Positions 42,209-51,115 of a stretch of DNA of 64,000 nt are shown in pieces. Each line of letters opens with the position of its first letter. The stretch's first letter is position 1. A program made the position numbers and the translations under genes. Source of the DNA: Streptomyces venezuelae. Lineage in GTDB: Bacteria; Actinomycetota; Actinomycetes; Streptomycetales; Streptomycetaceae. The stretch lies in the NCBI RefSeq assembly GCF_008642315.1, contig NZ_CP029192.1, forward strand, positions 1,426,001 to 1,490,000, written 5' to 3'. Below the pieces are notes generated by a model. It was not told the DNA's origin, ran no database searches, and was given only the letters and a program-made list of their open reading frames with translations.

Positions 42209-43837
42209 CTACCGCACGCGGTCGACCCGCCGCTCGTCCCACACCGGCTCCGGCGTCTCACGGACCCGGCCGTCGCTGCCGAAGACCAGATAGCGGTCGA
42301 AGGAGCGGGCGAACCAGCGGTCGTGGGTGACGGCGAGGACCGTGCCCTGGAACGACTCCAGACCTTCCTGGAGCGCCTCCGCGGACTCCAGGTCCAGGTT
42401 GTCGGTGGGCTCGTCGAGGAGCAGCGCCGTGCAGCCCTGCAGTTCGAGCAGCAGGATCTGGAAGCGGGCCTGCTGGCCGCCGGAGAGCCGCTCGAACTTC
42501 TGCTCGGCCTGCTGCGTCAGCTCGTACCGCCGCAGCCGGGACATCGCGGCGCCGCGGTCCTGCGCGTGCTCGCGCCACAGGATGTCCAGGAGCGGGCGGC
42601 CCATCAGCTCGGGGTGGGAGTGGGTCTGCGCGAAGTGTCCCGGCACGACGCGCGCGCCGAGCTTCCAGAGCCCCGTGTGCGCCACCGGGTTCTCGGAGTC
42701 GCCCGCGAGCAGCCGCAGGAAGTGCGACTTGCCCGAGCCGTTCGAGCCGAGGACGGCGACCCGCTCGCCGTAGAAGACCTCCAGGTCGAAGGGTTTCATC
42801 AGGCCGGTCAGTTCGAGGTTCTCGCAGGTCACGGCCCGTACGCCGGTGCGTCCGCCGTGCAGTCGCATGGTGATGTCCTGCTCGCGCGGCGGCTCGGGGG
42901 GCGGTCCGGCCTCCTCGAACTTGCGGAGCCTGGTCTGGGCCGCGTGGTAGCGCGACGCCATCTCATGGCTGACGTCGGCGGCCTGGCGCAGGGTGCGGAC
43001 CAGCTTCTTCAGCTGCTCGTGCTTCTCGTCCCAGCGGCGGCGCAGTTCCTCGAAGCGGGCGAAGCGTTCCTTGCGGGCCTCGTGGAACGTGGCGAAGCCG
43101 CCGCCGTGCACCCACGCGTCGGCGCCCTCGGGGCTCTGCTCGACGCTGACGATCTTCTCGGCGGCGCGGGCGAGGAGCTCCCGGTCGTGGGAGACGAACA
43201 GGACGGTCTTGCGGGTCTCCTTGAGCTGCTCCTCCAGCCAGCGCTTGCCGGGGACGTCGAGGTAGTTGTCCGGTTCGTCGAGGAGCAGCACCTCGTCGGT
43301 GCCGCGCAGCAGGGCCTCCAGGACGAGGCGCTTCTGCTCGCCGCCGGAGAGGGTGCGGACCTCGCGGAACTGGGCCTTGTCGTAGGGGACGCCGAGCGCG
43401 GCCGTGGTGCAGATGTCCCACAGCGTCTCGGCCTCGTACCCCTGGACCTCCGCCCAGTCGGAGAGCGCCTGGGCGTACTTCATCTGGGCGGCCTCGTCGT
43501 CCACCGTCATGATCAGGTGCTCGGCGGCGTCGACGGCCTCGGCGGCCGCCCTGATCCGCGGCTGGGCGACGGAGACGAGCAGGTCGCGCACGGTCGACTC
43601 GTCGCGCACGGAGCCGACGAACTGGGGCATCACGCCGAGGCCGCCGCTCACGGTGACACTGCCGCCGTGCGGCTGGAGCTCGCCGGAGATCAGCCGGAGC
43701 AGGGTGGTCTTGCCCGCGCCGTTCGCCCCGACGAGGGCGACGACCGCGCCCTCGCCGACCCGGAAGGAGACATCACCGAGCAGCGCCCGCCCGTCCGGCA
43801 AGTAGTACTCGAGGTGTGCGGCTTCCAGATGTCCCAT
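42209..43837 (-). CDS. ABC-F family ATPase
   Basis: A 542-residue soluble protein with two ABC ATPase domains and no membrane part. Domain 1 has GANGAGKTT, LSGGEQKRL and LLLDEPDNYLD; domain 2 has GSNGSGKSH, LSGGQQARF and LLLDEPTDNLD. The linker between them (about residues 245-330) is charged and helical. ABC-F proteins act on ribosomes, either as translation factors or in antibiotic protection; this one resembles the housekeeping-like Streptomyces group and I cannot assign a drug. It diverges from the PAP2-DAGK gene. Confidence 0.9.
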   Translation of the reverse strand: MGHLEAAHLEYYLPDGRALLGDVSFRVGEGAVVALVGANGAGKTTLLRLISGELQPHGGSVTVSGGLGVMPQFVGSVRDESTVRDLLVSVAQPRIRAAAEAVDAAEHLIMTVDDEAAQMKYAQALSDWAEVQGYEAETLWDICTTAALGVPYDKAQFREVRTLSGGEQKRLVLEALLRGTDEVLLLDEPDNYLDVPGKRWLEEQLKETRKTVLFVSHDRELLARAAEKIVSVEQSPEGADAWVHGGGFATFHEARKERFARFEELRRRWDEKHEQLKKLVRTLRQAADVSHEMASRYHAAQTRLRKFEEAGPPPEPPREQDITMRLHGGRTGVRAVTCENLELTGLMKPFDLEVFYGERVAVLGSNGSGKSHFLRLLAGDSENPVAHTGLWKLGARVVPGHFAQTHSHPELMGRPLLDILWREHAQDRGAAMSRLRRYELTQQAEQKFERLSGGQQARFQILLLELQGCTALLLDEPTDNLDLESAEALQEGLESFQGTVLAVTHDRWFARSFDRYLVFGSDGRVRETPEPVWDERRVDRVR

Positions 43838-43928
43838 GAGCGGGATTCTCCGTGGCCGGAGGGTGCCCGGGCAAACCGTTTCCCGACGCGGGCGGCCTGA
43901 ACGGCGAAGGCGGGGGTACGTGTGCGCC

Positions 43929-45461
43929 ATGTGCGCTGACAACCCCGACGTCTCCGGTCTCGACCTGTCCCGCCCCGCTGCCGGGCACCGCCCGGTCAAG
44001 GCCCGTCTGGTCTCCTTCGACAGCCGGCTCTTCGAGGCGGTCGCCACGCGGCACTGGCCCGGCGCCGACCGGGTCCTTCCCGGGCTCAGTCAGAGCGCCA
44101 ACCACGGCGTGCTGTGGTTCGCGACGGCCGCGGCGATCACCGCGACCCGCACCCCGCGGGCCCGGCGCGCCGCGGTGCGCGGCGTGGCCTCGCTGGCGCT
44201 GGCCTCCGCGACGATCAACACGCTGGGCAAGCGTTCGGTGCGCCGCGCCCGGCCGCTGCTCGACTCGGTGCCGTTGATACGCCAGCTGAAGCGGCAGCCC
44301 GTCACCACGTCCTTCCCCTCGGGCCACGCGGCGTCCGCCGCCGCGTTCGCCACCGGGGTGGCGCTGGAGTCGCGGGCCTGGGGCGCGGCGGTCGCACCGC
44401 TCGCGGCGGCCGTGGCGGTCTCCCGCGTCTACACCGGGGCGCACTTCCCGAGCGACGTCCTGGTGGGCGGTGCGCTGGGCGCGGGCGCGGCGTTCGCGGT
44501 GCGCGGTCTGGTGCCGACGCGCTCGCAGCTGGCGCCGCCGGGACGGCCCCGGGTGACGGCGCCCGCCCTGCCGGGCGGCGCCGGTCTGGTCCTGGTGACC
44601 AACACGGGGGCGGGCACCCCGCAGCGCGTGAAGGCGCTGCGCGACGCGCTGCCGGAGGCGGAGGTCGTCGTCGCCGAGCCCGCCGACGTGGGCGCCGAGC
44701 TGGAGAAGGCGGCGGCCCGTGCGACGGTCCTCGGGGTGTGCGGCGGCGACGGCACGGTCAACGCCGCGGCCCGCGTCGCGCTCCACCACGGTATGCCGCT
44801 CGCGGTGCTGCCCGGCGGCACCCTCAACCACTTCGCGTACGACCTCGGGGTCGAGGACGCCCGCGATCTGGCGGGTGCGGTGGAGGCGGGTGACGCGGTC
44901 GCCGTCGACGTCGGCCGGTTCACCGCGGAGGGCGCGAAGTCCGGGGAGCCCAAGGAGGGGTACTTCCTCAACACGTTCAGCCTGGGCGTGTACCCGGAGC
45001 TGGTGCGGCAGCGCGAGCACTGGTCGCCCCGCATCGGCGGCAAGCCGGCGTCGGTGCTCGCGGCGCTCAAGATCCTGCGCTCCGACGAGCACCCGCTGAC
45101 CGCTCAGTTCCGCGGCAAGGACCGGGCGCTGTGGCTGCTGTTCGCCGGCAACTGCACGTACCACCGGCCGGGCCTCACGCCGGGCCGCAGGCTCGACCTG
45201 GCGGACGGTCTGCTCGACGTGCGCATCGTGCACGGCGGGCGCAGGCCGGGCGCGCGGCTCCTGACCGCCGCGCTGACGGGCCCAGAGGTGCGCTCCCCCG
45301 CGCAGGCGGCCGCACGGCTGCCGAGGCTGCGGGTGGACGGGCTCAGCGAGGGCACGGCCGTCGCGTTCGACGGTGAAGTGACGCACGTGCAGGGCTCGTT
45401 GCTCATCGACAAGCTCCCGGAGGCGCTGACCGTCTACCGCCCGCTGAGCAACCTCCGCTGA
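43929..45461 (+). CDS. PAP2 phosphatase - diacylglycerol kinase-like fusion
   Basis: About 510 residues in two domains. Residues about 60-200 are a PAP2 acid phosphatase: KRSVRRARP, PSGHA and SRVYTGAHFPSD are the three conserved motifs. Residues about 220-505 are a lipid/diacylglycerol-kinase domain with GGDGTVN and LPGGTLNHFAYD. The pairing could dephosphorylate a lipid phosphate and then rephosphorylate or re-route it; such fusions occur in actinobacteria. ATG 43929 or GTG 43920 are both possible starts. The PAP2 part is shorter than a full six-helix enzyme. Confidence 0.85.
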   Translation: MCADNPDVSGLDLSRPAAGHRPVKARLVSFDSRLFEAVATRHWPGADRVLPGLSQSANHGVLWFATAAAITATRTPRARRAAVRGVASLALASATINTLGKRSVRRARPLLDSVPLIRQLKRQPVTTSFPSGHAASAAAFATGVALESRAWGAAVAPLAAAVAVSRVYTGAHFPSDVLVGGALGAGAAFAVRGLVPTRSQLAPPGRPRVTAPALPGGAGLVLVTNTGAGTPQRVKALRDALPEAEVVVAEPADVGAELEKAAARATVLGVCGGDGTVNAAARVALHHGMPLAVLPGGTLNHFAYDLGVEDARDLAGAVEAGDAVAVDVGRFTAEGAKSGEPKEGYFLNTFSLGVYPELVRQREHWSPRIGGKPASVLAALKILRSDEHPLTAQFRGKDRALWLLFAGNCTYHRPGLTPGRRLDLADGLLDVRIVHGGRRPGARLLTAALTGPEVRSPAQAAARLPRLRVDGLSEGTAVAFDGEVTHVQGSLLIDKLPEALTVYRPLSNLR

Positions 45462-45554
45462 CCACATACTGATACACGGGTCTCACCATTCGGCATGGCG
45501 GCGTACGGTCTCCGTACTCGCAGTCTTCGTACTCGCACACGAAGGAGCTCCGCC

Positions 45555-46364
45555 ATGCCGCAGGAGACCGCTGTCTACACGCACGGGCACCACGAGTCCG
45601 TGCTGCGCTCGCACACCTGGCGCACCGCCGCCAACTCGGCCGCCTATCTGGTCGGTTCGCTGAAGCCCCACATGACCGTCCTCGACATCGGCTGCGGGCC
45701 CGGCACCATCACCGCGGATCTGGCCGCGCTGGTCCCTGACGGGCGGGTGACCGGCGTGGACCGCGCCCCCGGCATCCTGGAACGGGCCCGTGCCACCGCG
45801 GCCGAACGCGGCCTGGACAACGTCGAGTTCGCGGTCGCCGACGTGCACGAACTCGACTACCCCGACGACTCGTTCTGCGTCGTCCACGCCCACCAGGTGC
45901 TCCAGCACGTCGGCGATCCGGTGCGGGCGCTGCGCGAGATGCGGCGCGTCTGCAAGCCAGGGGGCATCGTCGCGGTGCGCGACGCGGACTACGAGGCGAT
46001 GACCTGGCATCCGCGGACGCCCGTCCTGGACGAGTGGCTGGACCTCTACCGGAAAGTGGCCCGCGCCAACGGCGGCGAGCCCGACGCGGGACGCCGCCTC
46101 AAGTCCTGGGCGCTGGAGGCCGGCTTCACGGACATCACCGCGACGGCGGACACCTGGTGCTACAGCTCGCAGGACGAGCGCGCCTGGTGGAGCGGGCTGT
46201 GGGCGGACCGTACGGTCGACTCCTCCTACGCCGGGCGCGCGGTGGAGAGCGGTCACACGGACGCGGCGCGGCTGCGCGCGATCTCCGGGGCGTGGCGGGA
46301 GTGGGGCGCGCGGGAGGATGCCTGGTTCGCGGTGCTGCACGGGGAGGTGCTCTGCCGGAAGTGA
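45555..46364 (+). CDS. Class I SAM-dependent methyltransferase
   Basis: A 269-residue methyltransferase. Motif I is VLDIGCGPGTIT, then VTGVDRAPGILERA and DVHELDYPDDSFCVVHAHQVLQHV, and motif III RVCKPGGIVAVRDAD. The later WYSSQ/AWWSGLW part resembles UbiE/COQ5-like and cyclopropane-like groups but gives no substrate. AAGGAG seven bases before ATG 45555 decides the start; the frame opens upstream to 45495. Between 45462 and 45554, TTCGTACTCGCA and TCCGTACTCGCA form a 15-base direct repeat. It converges on gvpK. Confidence 0.86.
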   Translation: MPQETAVYTHGHHESVLRSHTWRTAANSAAYLVGSLKPHMTVLDIGCGPGTITADLAALVPDGRVTGVDRAPGILERARATAAERGLDNVEFAVADVHELDYPDDSFCVVHAHQVLQHVGDPVRALREMRRVCKPGGIVAVRDADYEAMTWHPRTPVLDEWLDLYRKVARANGGEPDAGRRLKSWALEAGFTDITATADTWCYSSQDERAWWSGLWADRTVDSSYAGRAVESGHTDAARLRAISGAWREWGAREDAWFAVLHGEVLCRK

Positions 46365-46392
46365 CGCGTCCGCCCCTCGGCCCCCTCGTGCG

Positions 46393-46839
46393 TCACTCCC
46401 TGGGGAGCAGCGGGCCCAGCGGTCCGAGGTCCAGGTTGAGGTCCTCGGGACGCAGCCCGTACCGCCCCCGGAGCTCGGCCATCCGGTCCTCCAGGAGCAT
46501 CAGCGTGAGGCCGATCCGCTCCTCCTGGTCCTCGGTGAGCTCGCCGGTGTCGAAGCGGCGCACGGCCTGCCTCTCCATCAGCTGACGCAGCAGTTCGACG
46601 ATGGTCAGGACCAGTTTCACCAGGTCCCGCTCGACGGTGTCGGGGGCGAGGTCCACGCGCTTGCGGCGGTCGGTGTTCCGCTCCGCCTCCGTTCCCGCCT
46701 CCGTTCCCGTCTCCGTTCCCGTCTCCGGACACATGCGGTCCGCTTCCGCACGCAGGCGATCCGCCTCCGCACGCAAGCGATCCGCCTCCGCACGCAGGCG
46801 GTCCGCTTCCGCGCGTGCGGCATCCAGTTCTGTGCTCAT
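46393..46839 (-). CDS. gvpK: Gas vesicle protein GvpK
   Basis: A 148-residue GvpK. The conserved C-terminal part runs from VERDLVKLVLTIVELLRQLMERQAVRRF through EQEERIGLTLMLLEDRM, read in pieces. The N-terminus carries four copies of RAEADRL, a perfect heptad and probable coiled coil, then a TGTE-type repeat. The coding DNA shows matching 21-base (46738-46822) and 12-base (46674-46730) tandem repeats, so the tail length may vary between strains. It is the last gene of the cluster and starts four bases after the gvpS stop. Confidence 0.9.
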   Translation of the reverse strand: MSTELDAARAEADRLRAEADRLRAEADRLRAEADRMCPETGTETGTEAGTEAERNTDRRKRVDLAPDTVERDLVKLVLTIVELLRQLMERQAVRRFDTGELTEDQEERIGLTLMLLEDRMAELRGRYGLRPEDLNLDLGPLGPLLPRE

Positions 46840-46843
46840 GGGG

Positions 46844-47032
46844 TCACTCCAACTCCGGCCACGGCGAGGGCACCTGCTCGTTGACCGAGCTGATCAGGGC
46901 GTTCAGGTCGATGCGCACGAGGTCGACGTCCGCGATCCGCAGAGTGACGTCGCCCGCGATGACCACGCCGCCCGCGAGGAGCCGGTCGAGCAGATCGACC
47001 AGGGCGACTTCCCTGCGTTCGACGACGGTCAT
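46844..47032 (-). CDS. gvpS: Gas vesicle protein GvpS (GvpA-fold)
   Basis: A 62-residue GvpA/GvpJ/GvpM-family protein: LVDLLDRLLAGGVVIAGDVTLRIADVDLVRIDLNALI. This beta-hairpin core is the same as in the structural shell protein, and GvpS is thought to be a minor shell or nucleation component. ATG 47032 overlaps the gvpL stop in ATGA, and its stop is four bases before gvpK, so it is part of one operon. Confidence 0.88.
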   Translation of the reverse strand: MTVVERREVALVDLLDRLLAGGVVIAGDVTLRIADVDLVRIDLNALISSVNEQVPSPWPELE

Positions 47033-47865
47033 GCGGTCGCGTCCTCCTCGTCGTTCGCGTCACCCGTGAAGGAGTACGCCGCCCACGGCCCCGTCAGCTC
47101 CACCCGGAGCCTGCTCGTCCCTGCGCCCTCGTCCTTGGTGCGGTCCACGAGCTCGACGAACTCCTCGGAGTGCGTGCGGGACACCAGATAGGCCGCGTTG
47201 AGCACGTTGCGGCCCGGCACGCGGGACAGCTCCGAGTTCTGCGGGGCATGCAGCCGGCAGTCGTCGGCCCGCTCCGCGAGCCGCTCGTGCAGCTCCCGGC
47301 CGAAACCCTCGGCCTGCTGCCAGTTCTCCTCCTGCGCCGTGCGCTGACTGCGCCGGCGGCGCAGGTAGTCACGCCCGGAGCGGGGCGCGTCGGACGCCTC
47401 GGACGGGGTGTCCTCGGCGTCCTGCGCGTTCTCCATGTACACCTTCACGCCCCACTCCACGCGCCCGTCGATGCGGTCGAGGACGCGGTGGAACCGCTCC
47501 GCGCCGTCCTCCAGCATCGCGCGTACGCCGCTGTCGTCCCGGAAGACGGTCGCGAGGCGCAGCGGCAGCGGGCAGGTCACCGTGGTGAGCGCGTCGATCA
47601 CGCGCTGGTGGGCGCGGGCCGTCTCGGAGAGCCAGTCCAGGTCTTCGAGGTGGGCGCGCAGGGGCGCTTCCGCGAAGTCCCGCTCCGGCACCGGGCCGAC
47701 CAGGGCGACCAGGTCCCCGTGGACGAGCTGCCGGGGCGGCACGCCGCCGACCCCGGTGAGGTCGGCGGCGAGCGGCGCGGCGAGGGGGCGGCAGACCGCG
47801 TAGACGTACCGCAGGTCGTCGTGGTGCGGTCCGCCGCCGTGCGGGTCAGCGTTCGCGGCGTTCAC
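47029..47865 (-). CDS. gvpL: Gas vesicle protein GvpL (GvpF/L family)
   Basis: A 278-residue GvpF/L-family protein. It begins RYVYAVCRPLAAPL and has LPLRLATVFRDDSGVRAML, VEWGVKVYMEN and RVELTGPWAAYSF, typical of the family whose N- and C-terminal domains help the shell protein to nucleate or to attach. The middle of the protein has an insertion rich in Arg, Gln and Glu (GRDYLRRRRSQRTAQEEN). GTG 47865 has GGAG just upstream. It overlaps gvpJ by 20 bases and gvpS by four. Confidence 0.9.
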   Translation of the reverse strand: MNAANADPHGGGPHHDDLRYVYAVCRPLAAPLAADLTGVGGVPPRQLVHGDLVALVGPVPERDFAEAPLRAHLEDLDWLSETARAHQRVIDALTTVTCPLPLRLATVFRDDSGVRAMLEDGAERFHRVLDRIDGRVEWGVKVYMENAQDAEDTPSEASDAPRSGRDYLRRRRSQRTAQEENWQQAEGFGRELHERLAERADDCRLHAPQNSELSRVPGRNVLNAAYLVSRTHSEEFVELVDRTKDEGAGTSRLRVELTGPWAAYSFTGDANDEEDATA

Positions 47866-48271
47866 GTGTCTCCTCACTGGCCTTGGTCCTGGCCCGCGTC
47901 CCGGCCTTGGCCTTCGTCTCGGCCTCGGCCTTCGTCTCGGCCGGCTCAAGGGCGTCCCGCTCCTCGAGCTCCGCCAGACGCTGCCTCAACTCGGCGTTCT
48001 CCCGCGAGAGTTCGGCACGGCGCGCTCCGGAGGAGAGCGCCGGGTCGTCCTCCCACCAGTCGATGCCCATTTCCTTGGCCTTATCGATCGAGGCCACGAT
48101 CAGGCGGAGCTTGATGGTGAGCAGTTCGATGTCGAGCAGGTTGATCTTGATGTCACCGGCGATGACGATGCCCTTGTCGAGGACACGTTCAAGGATGTCG
48201 GCGAGGTTGGCCCCGCCACCGCCGCTGCCGTACGGGCCGGGGAGGCCACCGCCGCCGGGTGAGACCGTCAT
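47846..48271 (-). CDS. gvpJ: Gas vesicle protein GvpJ (GvpA-fold)
   Basis: A 141-residue shell-type protein. The GvpA-like core ADILERVLDKGIVIAGDIKI then NLLDIELLTIKLRLIVASIDKAKEMGIDWW is followed by a long charged helical tail with many Ala, Lys, Glu and Arg. The Gly-rich N-terminus (PGGGGLPGPYGSGGGG) is flexible. It is a minor shell component. The start overlaps gvpZ by four bases and the end overlaps gvpL by 20. Confidence 0.88.
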   Translation of the reverse strand: MTVSPGGGGLPGPYGSGGGGANLADILERVLDKGIVIAGDIKINLLDIELLTIKLRLIVASIDKAKEMGIDWWEDDPALSSGARRAELSRENAELRQRLAELEERDALEPAETKAEAETKAKAGTRARTKASEETRERRER

Positions 48272-49443
48272 CGACGGTCCCGCCCGCCGCCGGCCGACCC
48301 GGCGTACTCACGCTGCTTCTCGTCGTCGGCCTCGGGCTCGTCCTCTTCGTACTCGGACTCCGGCTCGTCCTCGGACTCCGGCTCCTCCTCGTCCTCGTAC
48401 TCGGCCTCGGGCTCGTCCTCGAGCTCCTCCTCGGGGACGTCCTCCTCGTCCTCGTACTCGTCGGCCGGCTCGTCCTCGTGCTCGCCCTCTTCGTACGCCT
48501 CGTCCTCTTCGGGCTCGTCGTACTCGGACTCGGGCTGCTCGTCGGACTCGGCGCCGCGCTCGTCCTGCACCTCGTCGTCCTGCGCCTGGTCCTGCGCCTC
48601 GCGCTCCTCCTCTTCCTCGGCCACCGCGTCGTCGTGGCTGCGGACGACCTCGCCGTCGCGGATCTCGCCGCGCCAGCCGTCGCTCGCCTCGCCGCGCATC
48701 GTGATGTGCCGTGCGAAGTGCTTGAGGTCCAGGCGGGCCCGGCGGCCCTGGGCGCGCCAGATGTTGCCGGTCTTCTCGAAGAGGCCCTTCGGGTAGTACT
48801 CGATGATCAGCAGCACCCGGGTGAGGTTCTCGGCGAGCGAGTGGAAGGTGACGACACCCTTCGTCGTCCCCTTGCCGCCCTCGGAGGTCCAGGTGATGCG
48901 CTGGTCCGGCACCTGCTCGGTGGTGTGCGCCTTCCAGCTGCGGCTGGACCAGAAGACCTTGAGCTGCCAGTCGGAGTCGGTGTCGCTCGCCACGGTGGCG
49001 CCCTTGACGCCCTTGGCGAAGGTGGAGAACTCCTGGTACTGGGTCCACTGGTCGTATGCGTCGCGCAGCGGCACGCCGACGTCGATGTACTCCAGGATGA
49101 CCGTCGGCTTCTGGCCCGCGCCGCCCTTCTTGCGCTTGCCGCCGCCGAGGCCCTTGAAGGCGTCGGTGACCTTGTCCTTCAGGTGGCTGCCGCCGAGTTC
49201 CAGCGCGCTGCGCACCGGGCCCTTGCCCTCGGCGACCTTCTTGCCCGCCTGCGCGGCGAGCTTGCCGAAGCCGGGGCTCTTGCCGTCCGCGATGTCGTTG
49301 AGCTTGACGGTGGCGTCACCGAGCTTGTGTCCGACGCCGACGAGCATGCGCTCCGCCTGCGCCATGAGGTAGGCCTGCGCCTCCTCCTTGAGGCGGTCGG
49401 CAGCGGGACTCTTCGTGATGTTGCTCAGGGGCGAGTCAGCCAT
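48268..49443 (-). CDS. gvpZ: Gas-vesicle-cluster SRPBCC protein GvpZ with long acidic tail
   Basis: A 391-residue protein. After a helical N-terminus comes an SRPBCC/polyketide-cyclase (START-like) domain, about residues 113-260 (TVILEYIDVGVPLRDAYDQW, then EFSTFAKGVKGATV). Residues about 275-380 are a very acidic, low-complexity tail rich in Glu, Asp, Pro and Tyr (for example DEPEEDEAYEEGEHEDEP), surely disordered. GvpZ occurs in the Streptomyces gvp order O-A-F-G-Y-Z-J-L-S-K; its task is unknown. ATG 49443 fits family length; its end overlaps gvpJ by four bases. Confidence 0.85.
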   Translation of the reverse strand: MADSPLSNITKSPAADRLKEEAQAYLMAQAERMLVGVGHKLGDATVKLNDIADGKSPGFGKLAAQAGKKVAEGKGPVRSALELGGSHLKDKVTDAFKGLGGGKRKKGGAGQKPTVILEYIDVGVPLRDAYDQWTQYQEFSTFAKGVKGATVASDTDSDWQLKVFWSSRSWKAHTTEQVPDQRITWTSEGGKGTTKGVVTFHSLAENLTRVLLIIEYYPKGLFEKTGNIWRAQGRRARLDLKHFARHITMRGEASDGWRGEIRDGEVVRSHDDAVAEEEEEREAQDQAQDDEVQDERGAESDEQPESEYDEPEEDEAYEEGEHEDEPADEYEDEEDVPEEELEDEPEAEYEDEEEPESEDEPESEYEEDEPEADDEKQREYAGSAGGGRDRR

Positions 49444-50125
49444 TGTCGCTGCCTCCCTTCGTCCTGCCGCCGCCCGAACGGGCCGACGAGGTGGCCCTGC
49501 GGGCGGTCCCGCGGGACGCGGCGGCCGTCTTCTTCTGGGCGGTCTTGCGGGCCGTCTGCTGCGCGGTCTTCTTCGCCGGAGCCTTCTTCGCGGCCGTCTT
49601 CGACGCGGTCTTCGCGCCCGTCTTCGGCGCGCTCCTCTTGGCCGGCGCCTTCTTGCGCCGCTCCCCGGACCGGGTCTCGTCATCGGATTCCGCGTCGGCG
49701 TCCGCGTCCCGTTCGTTCTCGGGTTCTTCGTCGTCGTAGGCGTCGTCGGCGTCGTCGTCCGCCTCGCGGTCCCGCTTGTCGTCGCCGCCCTTGACCTCGT
49801 CCGGCACGACGCCGGATATGCGGTCCTGGACACCGAGGGTGCGGTCGTGCAGCCGGTCGGCGAGGCCTTCCAGCTGGCGGTTGAGGAGGGATCCGGTGGC
49901 GGCCTTGCCCACGCCCCGCAGGTCCTGGCGAAGCTGGTCGCCGATCTCCTTGAACTGCGGGTTGTTCTCCAGCTGCTGGGTCACCATCTGGCCCAGCGCC
50001 TTGGGGCTCAGGTTGAGCCGCTTGCCCGCCACCATGCTGCCGACGGCGAACGCGAACTTCGCCTTCTTCGTGCGCCCGAGAACGTATCCCGCGCCCACGG
50101 CCAGGCCTACTGCAAGTCGGTTCAT
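49436..50125 (-). CDS. gvpY: Gas-vesicle-cluster protein GvpY with histone-like basic tail
   Basis: A 229-residue protein. The N-terminus NRLAVGLAVGAGYVLGRTKKAKFAFAVGS is hydrophobic and could insert in a membrane or shell. A middle domain LNLSPKALGQMVTQQLENNPQFKEIGDQLRQDL is followed by an acidic stretch and then a tail (about 155-229) of Lys, Ala and Pro repeats like histone H1 or HupS tails (KKAPAKKTAQQ). The basic tail might bind nucleic acid or the acidic tail of the adjacent gvpZ product. The start follows gvpG by two bases. Confidence 0.8.
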   Translation of the reverse strand: MNRLAVGLAVGAGYVLGRTKKAKFAFAVGSMVAGKRLNLSPKALGQMVTQQLENNPQFKEIGDQLRQDLRGVGKAATGSLLNRQLEGLADRLHDRTLGVQDRISGVVPDEVKGGDDKRDREADDDADDAYDDEEPENERDADADAESDDETRSGERRKKAPAKRSAPKTGAKTASKTAAKKAPAKKTAQQTARKTAQKKTAAASRGTARRATSSARSGGGRTKGGSDNG

Positions 50126-50127
50126 TA

Positions 50128-50367
50128 TCAGAAGTCCTGTCCTGTGCTCTGCTGCAGTCGGTCAAGGAGCTGGTCCTCGCACCGCTCGAACTCGGCTTCG
50201 TCGATCTCTCCCGCCTCCAGGAGCTCTTCGAGGCGGGAGAGTTCACGACGGATCGCCGAGGGGTCGTAGTACTGCCGCTCCGCCTCGTCGACCACCTGCC
50301 TGAGCACCCAGAGGGAGCCACGGGCAGGGGCCAGAGGCAGCATGAGCAGTTCTCCTATGAGCCCCAT
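50128..50367 (-). CDS. gvpG: Gas vesicle protein GvpG
   Basis: A 79-residue GvpG: GLIGELLMLPLAPARGSLWVLRQVVDEAERQYYDP, read in pieces, then an amphipathic helix with LEELLEAGEIDEAEFERCEDQLLDRL. It is a small accessory protein needed for vesicle assembly. ATG 50367 lies seven bases after the gvpF stop with GGAG just before. Confidence 0.9.
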   Translation of the reverse strand: MGLIGELLMLPLAPARGSLWVLRQVVDEAERQYYDPSAIRRELSRLEELLEAGEIDEAEFERCEDQLLDRLQQSTGQDF

Positions 50368-50374
50368 GCCGTCA

Positions 50375-51115
50375 TCACTCCGCGGGCTCGGAAGGCCCCG
50401 GGTCGACGAAGCTGTAAGGGGGCAGCGGGCCGTGCACCCGCAGGTCCAAGTGCGGCTGCGTGGCCTTGAGTTCCTCGACCGCCGAGAGGAATCCCTCGGA
50501 CGTCTTGCGGTCCACGAGGAACGAGATGTTCGCCAGCCAGCCGGTGCCCTCGGGCCCGTCGCCGACCGCCTCGGCCGTCGGTTCCAGTGCGCGCCGCACC
50601 TCGACGGCGTCGCTCTGCTCGCGGGCCCGCACGCCGTTGGTGATCGCCTCGCCCAGTTGCAGCTTCTGCTCGTGGGAGCCGCCGCCCGCACGCTGGTTGG
50701 CCTCGACCATCGCCCGCAGGTCCGGGTTCTCGGCGAGCACCTGGTGCAGGACGGCCTCCTCGTGGTGGGTGGCCTTCACGTTGTACTCGACCTTGCCGTC
50801 GAGGGTGCGCAGCCGCTCCTCGTAGTGACCGGCCCGCTCCCCCAGTACGGAGACGACCGTCTCGTCGTCCGGGGCGAGGCTGCCGAAGCGCATCGGGAGC
50901 ACGGACCCTGCCGCGCCGGCCTCCGACAGGACGTTCTGGTGCGCGAGCAGGTCGCGCCGCTTGGGCTTGAGGTCCTCGGGGGCGTCGCTCACGATCGCCG
51001 CGAGGTCGCCGTTCTTCAGGACGCGCACGGGGAGCGCCGGTCGACCGATGCCCTCCATGCCGTCCGGCAGCGCCGGGTGGGAGCTGCTCGCGATGCCGTA
51101 GACGTACGTGGTCAT
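50375..51115 (-). CDS. gvpF: Gas vesicle protein GvpF (GvpF/L family)
   Basis: A 246-residue GvpF. Start [14 protein letters not shown], then [45 protein letters not shown] and [17 protein letters not shown], ending [13 protein letters not shown]. It matches the family more compactly than GvpL. The family is known to bind GvpA and act in early shell assembly. Its start overlaps gvpA by four bases (ATGA). Confidence 0.92.
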   Translation of the reverse strand: MTTYVYGIASSSHPALPDGMEGIGRPALPVRVLKNGDLAAIVSDAPEDLKPKRRDLLAHQNVLSEAGAAGSVLPMRFGSLAPDDETVVSVLGERAGHYEERLRTLDGKVEYNVKATHHEEAVLHQVLAENPDLRAMVEANQRAGGGSHEQKLQLGEAITNGVRAREQSDAVEVRRALEPTAEAVGDGPEGTGWLANISFLVDRKTSEGFLSAVEELKATQPHLDLRVHGPLPPYSFVDPGPSEPAE

